Translations under genes and position numbers: made by a program
Notes under the pieces: model-generated
What the model was told of the DNA's origin: nothing
Seen by the model: only the letters and a program-made list of their open reading frames with translations
The model's database searches: none
Part shown: piece by piece, positions 49,644-58,382 of the stretch
How the letters are laid out: each line of letters opens with the position of its first letter
Position numbering within the stretch: position 1 is the stretch's first letter
Source of the DNA: Rhodospirillum centenum SW
Lineage (GTDB): Bacteria; Pseudomonadota; Alphaproteobacteria; Azospirillales; Azospirillaceae
Direction of reading: 5' to 3'
DNA: 64,000 nt
Assembly (NCBI RefSeq): GCF_000016185.1
Contig: NC_011420.2
Coordinates: 2,066,501 to 2,130,500, forward strand

Positions 49644-50779
49644 GCCGCCCCGGCTTCGCCCCCGGCCGTCTTCTGGCGATGATGGTCAAGGAGTTCATCC
49701 AGATGAAGCGGGACCGGCTGACCTTCGCCATGATGGTCGGCATCCCGGTGCTCCAGCTCACCCTGTTCGGCTTCGCCATCAACTCCGACCCCAGGCATCT
49801 TCCGACCGCCGTCCGGGTGGCGGACCAGGGCCCCTTCACCCGCACGCTGCTGACGACCCTGGAGACCACGGGATATTTCCGCATCGTCGCCGTGACGGCG
49901 GACGAGGCGGAGGCCGACCGGCTGCTGGAGCGGGGGGAGGTGCAGTTCGTCGTCACGATCCCGGCCGGCTTCGCCCGCGATCTGGTCCGCGGCGACCGGC
50001 CCCGCCTGCTGGTGGAGGCGGACGCGACTGACCCCGCCGCCACGGGCAACGCGGTCGCGGCCTTGCAGCAGGTGGCGCTGATCGGGCTGGCACCGGACCT
50101 GACGGGGGCGCTGGCCGGGCTGGCGCCCACCCCCGCCCCGTTCGAGCTGGCGGTCCACCGCCGCTACAATCCGGAGGGGTTGACCCAGTACAACGTGGTG
50201 CCCGGTCTGGTCGGCGTGGTGCTGACCATGACCATGGTGCTGATGACGGCGCTGGCCGTCACCCGCGAGCGGGAGCGCGGCACCATGGAGAACCTGCTGG
50301 CCATGCCGATCCGCCCGGCGGAGGTGATGCTGGGCAAGATCCTTCCCTTCATCGGCGTCGGCTTCGTCCAGGTGGTGCTGGTGATGGCGGCGGCCCGGCT
50401 GCTGTTCGGGGTGCCGATGGTGGGCAGCCCGGCCGTGCTGCTGCTGGCGCTGCTGGCCTTCATCGCCGCCAACCTGTCGGTCGGCTTCCTGTTCTCCACG
50501 GTGGCGAAGAACCAGCTTCAGGCGATGCAGATGACGTTCTTCTTCTTCCTGCCGTCGATCCTGCTGTCGGGCTTCATGTTCCCGTTCCGCGGCATGCCGG
50601 ACTGGGCGCAGACGGTCGGCGAGGTGCTGCCGCTGACCCACTTCCTGCGCATCGTCCGCGGCATCATGCTGAAGGGCAACGGGCTGGCCGAGGTCTGGCC
50701 CAGCCTGTGGCCGCTGCTCCTGTTCCTTGCCGTGGTGGCGACACTGGCGCTGAACCGCTACCGGCAGACCCTGGACTGA
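49640..50779 (+). CDS. ABC-2 type transporter permease
   Basis: This 379-residue membrane subunit is of the ABC-2/YhhJ/YbhS type. An N-terminal helix (FAMMVGIPVLQLTLFGFAINSDP), a large periplasmic domain (about 40-190) and five C-terminal helices follow, including YNVVPGLVGVVLTMTMVLMTALAVTRERERGTMENLLAMPIRPAEVMLGKILPF and FFFLPSILLSGFMFPFRGMPDWAQTVGEVLPLTHFLRIVRGIML. It overlaps the ATPase gene (ATGA). In the E. coli ybhGFSR arrangement two permease genes follow. Here only one is present and the next gene is on the opposite strand, so the exporter is probably a homodimer of this permease. The substrate is unknown. Confidence 0.93.
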   Translation: MSRPGFAPGRLLAMMVKEFIQMKRDRLTFAMMVGIPVLQLTLFGFAINSDPRHLPTAVRVADQGPFTRTLLTTLETTGYFRIVAVTADEAEADRLLERGEVQFVVTIPAGFARDLVRGDRPRLLVEADATDPAATGNAVAALQQVALIGLAPDLTGALAGLAPTPAPFELAVHRRYNPEGLTQYNVVPGLVGVVLTMTMVLMTALAVTRERERGTMENLLAMPIRPAEVMLGKILPFIGVGFVQVVLVMAAARLLFGVPMVGSPAVLLLALLAFIAANLSVGFLFSTVAKNQLQAMQMTFFFFLPSILLSGFMFPFRGMPDWAQTVGEVLPLTHFLRIVRGIMLKGNGLAEVWPSLWPLLLFLAVVATLALNRYRQTLD

Positions 50780-50786
50780 GGCCGGG

Positions 50787-51986
50787 TCAGGCGGCACCCG
50801 TCACGGTCTGCGGCAGGCGGGCGTCGCGGATCGGCAGGTGGACCAGGGCCGCGAAGAAGGCGAGCGCGACCGAGGCCCACCAGACGGCGTCGTAGCTGCC
50901 CAGCCATTCCACCGACAGCCCGCCGGCCCAGGCGCCCAGGAAGGCGCCGATCTGATGGCCCAGGAAGACCAGCCCGAACAGGGTGGAGACATAGGTCGGC
51001 CCGAAGATGCCGGCCACCACCCCCGTCGTCAGCGGCACCGTGGAGAGCCAGAGGAACCCCATCGCCGCCGCGAAGGCCAGGGTCACGGCCGGCGTCTTGG
51101 CCGAGAGCAGGAAGGCCAGCAGCACCAGCCCGCGGGCGAAGTAGATGCCCGACAGCAGGACCTTCGGCCGGTACCGACCGCCGAGCTGCCCGGCCGCGAG
51201 GCTGCCCGCCACGTTGAACAGCCCGACCAGAGCCAGCGACCAGGCCCCGATCTCCGGCGCCAGCCCGCAGGCCGCGACATAGCCGGGCAGATGCACGCTG
51301 ATGAAGGCGACGTGGAAGCCGCAGACGAAGAAGCCCGCCGTCAGCAGCCAGAACCCGTCATGCCGCGACGCCGCCCGCAGGGCCTGCCCCAGCCCGCCGC
51401 CCGGCAGGGTCCGGTGCGCCGGCGGCGGGCCGCCCAGCGCCAGCGCCAGGACAGGGATCGCCAGCGCCGTCAGGGCCAGCGCCAGAAGCGCCCCCTGCCA
51501 GCCCAGCCCGCCGATCAGGCCCTGCCCCAGCGGCACGAAGGCGAACATGCCGAAGCTGCCGCCCGCGCTGGCGAGGCCGAGATAGAGGCTGCGCCGCGCC
51601 TCCGGCGCTGCCCGCGCCACCGTTCCCAGCACGACGGAGAAGCCCACGGCCGCCAGCGCCGTGCCGATGAACAGCCCGGCCCCGAGCTGGAACAGCGGCA
51701 GCGAGCCGCCGAACCCCATCAGCAGCAGCCCCGCGACGAAGGCCACACCACCCCCAGCGACGACGATGCGGGGTCCCTTCACATCGGCGAGCGCCCCCAC
51801 GAGCGGCTGCGCCACGCCCCAGACGAGCTGCTGCAGCGCCAGCCCGAAGGCCAGCCCGGCCAGCGACCAGCCGGTGTCCGCCGCCATGGGGGCGAGCAGG
51901 AGGCCGAAATCCTGACGGATGCCCAGGGCCAGGGCGAGAGCCAGCGACCCGCAGGTCAGCACCAGCAGCGGACGGGTGGGGGCCAT
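50787..51986 (-). CDS. MFS transporter
   Basis: This 399-residue major facilitator transporter has about 12 helices. It begins RPLLVLTCGSLALALALGIRQDFGLLLAPMAADTGWSLAGLAFGLALQQLVWGVAQPLVGALADVKGPRIVVAGG, in which the loop 2-3 motif GALADVKGPR matches the MFS pattern. The C-terminal half (PEIGAWSLALVGLFNVAGSLAAGQLGGRYRPKVLL) repeats it. The family relation to oxalate/formate-type and multidrug carriers is plausible, but the substrate cannot be read. The ATG at 51986 is chosen as the first with a normal N-terminus. It ends seven bases from the ABC permease stop, tail to tail, so the two genes have no terminator between them. Confidence 0.9.
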   Translation of the reverse strand: MAPTRPLLVLTCGSLALALALGIRQDFGLLLAPMAADTGWSLAGLAFGLALQQLVWGVAQPLVGALADVKGPRIVVAGGGVAFVAGLLLMGFGGSLPLFQLGAGLFIGTALAAVGFSVVLGTVARAAPEARRSLYLGLASAGGSFGMFAFVPLGQGLIGGLGWQGALLALALTALAIPVLALALGGPPPAHRTLPGGGLGQALRAASRHDGFWLLTAGFFVCGFHVAFISVHLPGYVAACGLAPEIGAWSLALVGLFNVAGSLAAGQLGGRYRPKVLLSGIYFARGLVLLAFLLSAKTPAVTLAFAAAMGFLWLSTVPLTTGVVAGIFGPTYVSTLFGLVFLGHQIGAFLGAWAGGLSVEWLGSYDAVWWASVALAFFAALVHLPIRDARLPQTVTGAA

Positions 51987-52132
51987 GGCGGTTCCCGGCT
52001 CGGGCGCCCCGGCGGACGGTCCGGGACGGACGGCCCTGTTCCGGAGCTGCCCCAGAAAGGTGGAGCGGAACGGCCGCCGTGGCAACCGGAACGACAGGCC
52101 GGTCCGCCTCCCGGATGCCCCCGGAGAAGCCG

Positions 52133-53170
52133 TCAGTGCTCCTGCACCTGCGGCTGACCGCGGGCCCGGCGCAGCGCCTCGCTCACCCGGGGCGGGCGGT
52201 CCCGGCCGTCGTCGGGATCGGCGATGCGCTCGCGCTCGGCCTGCTCGCGGGCCGCCTGTTCCCGGGCCGCCTGGTCGCGCTGAGCCTGCTCGCGCGCCTC
52301 GCGCTCGGCCCGTTCCTGGGCGGCGCGTTCCTGGGCGGCGCGTTCCCGGTCCGCCTGTTCGCGCGCGGCCTGTTCCCTCTCGGCGCGCTCCCGCATCTCC
52401 TCGCGGCGGCGCGCTTCCTCATGGGCGCGGCGTTCGGAGTCGGCCTGCCGGCGGGCCTCGTCCTCCGCCCGGCGGCGCTGCGCCTCCTCCCGGGCCGCCT
52501 CCTCCCGTGCCCGGCGCAGCGCCTCGTCCACCCGCGGCGGCCGGTCCCGGCCATCGTCGGGATCGAAGCGGTCGGGATCGGGACGCGGCGGCCGCGGGTC
52601 GGGCCGGGGATCGGGCCTTGGATCGGGCCTTGGATCGGGCCGGACGACGGGGGGCGGCGGCGGCCGGTGGTCCACCACCGGCGGGGGCGATGGCAGCGTG
52701 CCCGGCCGGTAGAACACCTTCAGACCGCGGCCGTAGCGGGTGCAGTCGAACTGGTCGGTGCCCGGCTGCGCCCGGCCCGTGGTGTAGGCGTAGGTGGGAT
52801 CGTCGCAGACGCTGTTGCGGGCGAAGGTCCCTTCGCGCTTGCCGCTGACATACTTGCCGCGCAGCCCGTTGCCGTAGAGCAGGCAGTCGTATTCGTCGGT
52901 GCCGTGGTCGGCCTTGCCGCCATTGGAGGTCTCGTAGCGCGGATCGTCGCAGCGACCGTTGTAGCGGTAGTCGCGCACCCGGTCGTCGCGGTCGTCGTCG
53001 CGGTACCAGGACGGGGGATCGTAGTAGTCGGAAGGCGGCGGGCGGCTCGGCGAGGGCGGACCCCAGACCACGTCCTCGCCGGGAACGGGCGGCACGCAGG
53101 CCGCGAGCAGCAGGGGAAGGGCGAGGGCCGGGAACGGGAACGCCGGACGCGGCCGGCCGGGAGCGGACAT
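52133..53170 (-). CDS. Proline- and Arg/Glu-rich lipoprotein, unknown function
   Basis: I do not recognise this gene. The 345-residue product has a signal ending LALPLLLAAC (Cys25), typical of a lipoprotein. A folded part with six spaced cysteines follows (RYNGRCDDPRYETSNGGKADHGTDEYDCLLYGNGLRGKYVSGKREGTFARNSVCDDPTYAYTTGRAQPGTDQFDCTRYG, a duplicated CDDP...DC module). Then comes a Pro/Asp-rich stretch (DPRPDPRPDPRP, a 12-bp DNA repeat), and finally about 130 residues of Arg/Glu/Ala coiled-coil sequence. The block DPDDGRDRPPRV(D/S)EALRRAR occurs once before and once after the coiled coil, again a duplication. It probably sits in the periplasm or outer membrane. The repetitive part suggests a stalk or flexible region. 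Confidence 0.78.
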   Translation of the reverse strand: MSAPGRPRPAFPFPALALPLLLAACVPPVPGEDVVWGPPSPSRPPPSDYYDPPSWYRDDDRDDRVRDYRYNGRCDDPRYETSNGGKADHGTDEYDCLLYGNGLRGKYVSGKREGTFARNSVCDDPTYAYTTGRAQPGTDQFDCTRYGRGLKVFYRPGTLPSPPPVVDHRPPPPPVVRPDPRPDPRPDPRPDPRPPRPDPDRFDPDDGRDRPPRVDEALRRAREEAAREEAQRRRAEDEARRQADSERRAHEEARRREEMRERAEREQAAREQADRERAAQERAAQERAEREAREQAQRDQAAREQAAREQAERERIADPDDGRDRPPRVSEALRRARGQPQVQEH

Positions 53171-53280
53171 GCTGGGGACTCCGGTCTGGGACGGCAACGG
53201 GCCGCCAGCCCCCATAGCACAGCACCGCAGTGGTGGATATCGGGCGGAGATGCGACGCGATGGTGGCAGACTCCGCCCGT

Positions 53281-53321
53281 AAAAACGGAAACCGCCGCCG
53301 GGCGGGCACCCGGCGGCGGTT
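53281..53321 (-). terminator. Terminator after ettA
   Basis: A perfect 13-bp stem (arms 53290-53302 and 53309-53321; AACCGCCGCCGGG and CCCGGCGGCGGTT) is followed on the minus strand by a T-rich run (TTTCCGTTTTTA). It lies about 85 bases past the ettA stop. Confidence 0.8.
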
Positions 53322-53405
53322 CCGAAGGCAGTGGCGCGGCCGGCAGGGCCAGCGGCAGACTGGCCTCGCGGCAGACTGGCCGCGCTGAAGGCAGGCCGCG
53401 ACGGA

Positions 53406-55085
<1,680 letters not shown>

Positions 55086-55345
55086 GGACGGCGTTCCTTC
55101 GGTTCCGGGGTGATCGCGGGGGCGCCACTGCGGCGGGCGGGTTGTACCCCAGCCAGGGCGCACCGCGCAACGGCAGCAGGGACGGGGCCGCAGGGCAGGC
55201 GGCGGCAGGACAGGCAGCGGCAGGAGAAACGCCCCCGGCTCCCGCAACCGCCCACGGCCCGGCCGGTTCCGTCCGGCTCCCGGGTTCCCAGCCGCCCCCC
55301 GACCTGCTATCCCCGGCGCACGCGACCCGACCGGACCGACCGCCC

Positions 55346-55810
55346 ATGCTGGACATCTTCATCGACGCCGACGCCTGCCCGGTGAAGGAGGAGACCTTCC
55401 GCGTGGCCCTGCGCTACGACCTCCGGGTCTTCCTCGTCGCCAACGCGCCGCTGCGGCTGCCGCCGCAGGGGCGGGTGGAGCTGGTCGTGGTGCCGGGCAG
55501 CTTCGACGCCGCCGACGACTGGATCGCCGAGCGCATCGACCAGGGTGACATCGCCGTGACCAGCGACATCCCGCTGGCCAAGCGCTGCCTGGACAAGGGC
55601 GCCCGCGTGGTGCCGCCCAACGGGCGCCAGTTCACCCCGGCCAACATCGGTGCCGCCCTGGCGAGCCGGGCGCTGATGCAGGACCTGCGGGAGATGGCGC
55701 GGGCCGACGGCACGGCCCTGCGCGGCAACGCCCCCTTCTCCGCCCAGGACCGCTCCCGCTTCCTGCAGGAACTGGACACCGTCATCAACGCGGTGCGCCG
55801 GGGCCGCTGA
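55346..55810 (+). CDS. DUF188 family protein (YaiI/YqxD-like)
   Basis: This 154-residue protein belongs to DUF188 (E. coli YaiI, Bacillus YqxD), a compact protein with a predicted PIN-like or nuclease-related fold but no proven activity. The start has the typical [20 protein letters not shown] (acidic Asp6 and Asp8 and Cys10). Later parts are [73 protein letters not shown], and the C-terminus ends [19 protein letters not shown]. The start codon is preceded by no clear ribosome-binding site. Its 3' end is followed by a short tandem repeat and the tRNA gene. Confidence 0.92.
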   Translation: MLDIFIDADACPVKEETFRVALRYDLRVFLVANAPLRLPPQGRVELVVVPGSFDAADDWIAERIDQGDIAVTSDIPLAKRCLDKGARVVPPNGRQFTPANIGAALASRALMQDLREMARADGTALRGNAPFSAQDRSRFLQELDTVINAVRRGR

Positions 55811-55830
55811 CGACCCGAAGAGCTGTCGGC

Positions 55831-55878
55831 CGGGAGATATGCGGGCCGGGAGATAAGCGGCCCGGGAGATAAGCGGGG
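55831..55878. repeat. 16-bp tandem repeat, three copies
   Basis: Three units CGGGAGATA(T/A)GCGG(G/C)C occupy 55831-55846, 55847-55862 and 55863-55878, between the DUF188 gene and the tRNA. No gene is affected. Confidence 0.75.
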
Positions 55879-55892
55879 AGTGTGCGGGGTGC

Positions 55893-55968
55893 TGGTGGGC
55901 CCGGCAGGATTCGAACCTGCAACCAGACCGTTATGAGCGGCCGGCTCTAACCGTTGAGCTACAGGCCC
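55893..55968 (-). tRNA. tRNA-Ile with CAU anticodon (AUA-reading after lysidine modification)
   Basis: Read on the minus strand from 55968, the sequence folds as a cloverleaf. It has acceptor GGGCCTG/CGGGCCC, D stem GCTC/GAGC with an 8-base loop, anticodon stem GGCCG/CGGTC, loop CTCATAA (anticodon CAT at plus-strand 55933-55935), and T stem GCAGG/CCTGC with TTCGAAT. It has 73 nucleotides plus an encoded CCA (55893-55895). A normal G1-C72 pair rules out initiator tRNA. The short D loop and the CTCATAA context resemble tRNA-Ile2 more than elongator tRNA-Met, but the distinction by eye is not absolute. Confidence 0.9.
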
Positions 55969-56072
55969 CCACCCGCACGGGAAGCTTCCCGGTGGCAGGA
56001 CGCCCTGGGGAAGCGCCGTGCCGGGGAAGCGCCGAGAATGTGCATCGGCCGCGGGAACGATTCAACCCCCCC

Positions 56073-56126
56073 GGCGCGATCCCCAGGCGTGATCCCCAAG
56101 GCGTGATCCCCAAGGCGCGATCCCTG
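56073..56126. repeat. 13-14-bp tandem repeat, four copies
   Basis: Four units GGCG(C/T)GATCCCCA(A) are at 56073-56085, 56086-56099, 56100-56113 and 56114-56126 (the last is imperfect). They lie in the gene-free region. Confidence 0.75.
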
Positions 56127-56619
56127 CCCGGGCGGCCGGCGCCCTCCCCCCTTCCCCTTCACGGCTTCCTCCGGCCGGCAGGGAAGTCCCCGGCGGCCCC
56201 GGATAAATCCACCAGCGGGACTGTGGTCTTTTCCCTTGATCGCCTCCAGCGCGATCACAGTGAAAGAGCGGTCCCCGGCCGTGTATCCGGAGACAAAAGC
56301 GGTTGCAATACGAAACCCGTGTGATAGCGTCATGGAAAAAGGGGAAAAACGATCCCGATAGAGCTTTGCGGATACAGTCTTTTCAAAGGCTGTTCATGCT
56401 GCGATTGCGAAATGCTCTTTCAGGCACATCGGTCTGTCAGGCACATCGGACGGCACCCGCTGGACCGCATGCTGCTGAAGACCGGGGTGCGTGATCGACA
56501 CGGGATCCGGAACGGGGAGGGGCACCCATGGCTTCGACCATGCGGGCACGGGCGCCGGGAACCGGCGCACCGGAGGCAAGACTTTGCGCAGGCAGACTCT
56601 GCGCAGGCGGACTGCGCGC

Positions 56620-56664
56620 CGGCAGAGTCAGCGAGGACAGAGTCAGCGAGGACAGAGTCAGCGA
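56620..56664. repeat. 15-bp tandem repeat, three copies
   Basis: Units GGACAGAGTCAGCGA stand at 56620-56634 (first two bases differ), 56635-56649 and 56650-56664, followed by a partial copy. Related degenerate units (CAGGCAGACTCTGCG) precede it. Confidence 0.75.
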
Positions 56665-56730
56665 AGGCAGACACCGCGGCCACCGGCTCCCGGCCGGCCG
56701 GGAGCGGGCAGCCGGAACGCGGACACCCGT

Positions 56731-56770
56731 GGCGCGGGTCCCCATGGTGCGGGTCCCCATGGTGCGGGCG
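56731..56770. repeat. 15-bp tandem repeat, about 2.6 copies
   Basis: Units GG(C/T)GCGGGTCCCCAT occur at 56731-56745 and 56746-56760, followed by a partial third copy. Confidence 0.7.
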
Positions 56771-57085
56771 CAGGCGTCTAGGGCGACCGGCCCCCGCCCG
56801 CCATCGTTTCTCCCCTTCCCCGCCCGTCCCGGCGCCGTCGCGTCCGGGAGCCCGGTCACCGTGACCGGGCCTCTTCTTCCTCCCGCCACCTTCTTGCCGT
56901 CACCTTCGTCGCCCGCCTGCTCGCAAGGGCGCCGAACCAAGGGATGCAGGTCCCCATCGCCCGGCACCGCCAGCGGCGCCGGACAGCGATGACCGACGGG
57001 GAGAGGGGCGGCCGGTCCCCGACCGGCAGCCCCGCGACGGCCGGGGGAGGTGGGCGCGTCCCGCCTCCCCCTCTTTTTGCCTGCG

Positions 57086-57131
57086 GCCCCGGAGCTTGCC
57101 TGTGCCCCGGAGCTTGCCTGTGCCCCGGAGC
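57086..57131. repeat. 18-bp tandem repeat, about 2.6 copies
   Basis: GCCCCGGAGCTTGCCTGT is repeated at 57086-57103 and 57104-57121 and partly at 57122-57131. It ends just beyond the stop of the DUF4870-like gene. Confidence 0.75.
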
Positions 57132-57146
57132 GGCCGGCGGGCCCCG

Positions 57147-57494
57147 TCAGTCGTAGGGCCGCCGCTCCGACAGGCGCAGCAGGCCGCGGACGACGACATA
57201 GAGATTGTAGACGAATGTCAGGACCAGGATCGGGAAGCCGATCAGGACGGGGGTCAGCACCCAGCCGACGGCGTAGCCGATGAAGACGATGATGCCGCTG
57301 CGGATCAGCGCCGCGAAGTGGCTCTCATAGATCGTGCCGATGGCATCGCCGCGCTTCACCACGGCGATGATGAAGCCGATCGGCCCGGTGACCCAGGAGG
57401 TCAGCAGACCCACGCCGTAGCTGATCCAGGCGATCAGGACGGCGTTGTGCAGCGCCTCCCGGCGGCGGGTGCTGTAGGGATCGGCGTGGCTCAT
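57147..57494 (-). CDS. Small membrane protein, DUF4870-like
   Basis: This 115-residue membrane protein has three or four hydrophobic helices. HNAVLIAWISYGVGLLTSWVTGPIGFIIAVVKRGDAIGTIYESHFAALIRSGIIVFIGYAVGWVLTPVLIGFPILVLTFVYNLYVVVRGLLRL matches the pattern of DUF4870-type proteins (a conserved Y-E-S-H-F between helix pairs). The function is unknown. The ATG at 57494 starts the conserved part. It is divergent from the isomerase-like gene, with about 170 bases between starts. The stop is followed by the tandem repeat at 57086-57131. Confidence 0.82.
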   Translation of the reverse strand: MSHADPYSTRRREALHNAVLIAWISYGVGLLTSWVTGPIGFIIAVVKRGDAIGTIYESHFAALIRSGIIVFIGYAVGWVLTPVLIGFPILVLTFVYNLYVVVRGLLRLSERRPYD

Positions 57495-57662
57495 CGGGTC
57501 CTCTCGGCTGGACGGTCCGGCGGCGCACGGTACACCACCGGGCAGGCCGGTCAACCATACCGGCGCTGTTCCCCTCCTGCGAGGCGGCCCCTTCGCGCCC
57601 TCTTGCGCGCCATCGGACGGGCTGGCATGGCTTGGCGGTTCCTTCCGCCACGGTGAGCCACG

Positions 57663-58292
57663 ATGCCTGCGCCTGTCACGGTCGATTTCTACTACAGCCC
57701 GGCCAGCCCCTACGCCTATCTCGCCTCCACCCAGATGTTGCAGCTCCAGATCGAGACGCGCTGCCGGGTGGACTGGTATCCCGTCTCGGGGCGCATGCTG
57801 ATCGCCAAGGCCGGCTACGATTACGGCAGCCTCCAGGGCCGGTCCGGCCAGTTCAATCCGGAATACCGGCGCACCGATCTGGAGCGCTGGGCCCGGCTCT
57901 ACGGCGTGCCCTGCCGCGATTACAGCCGCGTCACCATCCAGGACCCGGTGCGGCTGGCGCTGGCCTGTGTCGCCGCCCGCCGCTTCGACGCGGGCCAGGT
58001 GTTCGCCCGCGCGCTGATGAAGGCGGTCTGTGTGGACGGTCCCGACGTGATCGACGATTCCGTGCTGATCGCCATCGCCAACGACACCGCCGGGATCGAG
58101 CCGCACCTGTTCGCGCCCATGCTGGACGATCCGGAGACCGCGGCGATCCACCAGGGCCTGATCGACACGGCGGTGGCCGCCGGCTGCTTCGGCGTGCCCA
58201 GCTTCGTCGTGGCCGGCCGGGAGGTGGTGTTCGGCAACGACCGCCTGCCGCTGCTGCGTCAGGCGATCCGCGAGGCGCAGCAGGCCGGCTGA
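57663..58292 (+). CDS. 2-hydroxychromene-2-carboxylate isomerase-like, DsbA-fold protein
   Basis: This 209-residue protein of the DsbA/GST-kappa superfamily resembles 2-hydroxychromene-2-carboxylate isomerases. Those enzymes use glutathione to isomerise an intermediate of naphthalene-type degradation. The N-terminus VTVDFYYSPASPYAYLASTQMLQLQIE has the serine-containing SPASPY motif in place of the CxxC of true oxidoreductases. The C-terminal AAGCFGVPSFVVAGREVVFGNDRLPLLRQAI matches the conserved GVPTFV region. No aromatic-degradation genes are near, so the true reaction could be a general glutathione-linked one. It is followed by the four-copy repeat and the DUF3667 gene. Confidence 0.87.
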   Translation: MPAPVTVDFYYSPASPYAYLASTQMLQLQIETRCRVDWYPVSGRMLIAKAGYDYGSLQGRSGQFNPEYRRTDLERWARLYGVPCRDYSRVTIQDPVRLALACVAARRFDAGQVFARALMKAVCVDGPDVIDDSVLIAIANDTAGIEPHLFAPMLDDPETAAIHQGLIDTAVAAGCFGVPSFVVAGREVVFGNDRLPLLRQAIREAQQAG

Positions 58293-58316
58293 CCCCGGCC
58301 GCAAGGGGCGGTCTCA

Positions 58317-58368
58317 GGGGACGGCCACTGGGGACGGTCACTGGGGACGGTCACTGGGGACGGTCACT
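58317..58368. repeat. 13-bp tandem repeat, four copies, in front of a gene
   Basis: Units GGGGACGG(C/T)CACT at 58317-58329, 58330-58342, 58343-58355 and 58356-58368 lie just before the ribosome-binding sequence (GGGGGGAGG) of the DUF3667 gene. Copy-number change would alter that gene's leader. Confidence 0.8.
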
Positions 58369-58382
58369 GGGGGGAGGCGAGA

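Larger units (their letters stand above)
55969..57146. other. 1.2-kb gene-free region next to the tRNA
   Basis: Between the tRNA 5' end and the DUF4870-like gene no reading frame looks like a real protein. The open frames are short, and their composition changes between repeats. From about 56215 to 56430 the sequence is clearly AT-richer than the rest of the window. It includes an inverted repeat (GATCGC...GCGATC) around 56238 and a direct repeat CAGGCACATCGG at 56425-56452. The remainder holds four blocks of short tandem repeats listed separately. It may be a promoter region for the tRNA plus a decayed gene remnant. Confidence 0.5.

Noticed and set aside
55893-55968. Prophage or island attachment site at the tRNA 3' end
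   Set aside because: No integrase, no duplicated tRNA 3' fragment and no phage genes were found on either side. The 3' side leads straight into the DUF188 gene.
56073-56126. CRISPR array
   Set aside because: The repeats are directly adjacent without spacers and only 13-14 bp long. No cas genes are in the window.
55959-56333. Possible small proteins in the gene-free region, such as the minus-strand frame 55959-56333 and the plus-strand frame 56303-56494
   Set aside because: Starts lack ribosome-binding sites, the translations change character at repeat borders, and no family pattern is visible.
56420-56683. Minus-strand frame with ADSVLADSVLADS, looking like a pentapeptide-repeat protein
   Set aside because: The periodic sequence is produced by the 15-bp DNA tandem repeat, and the rest of the frame shows no pentapeptide pattern.
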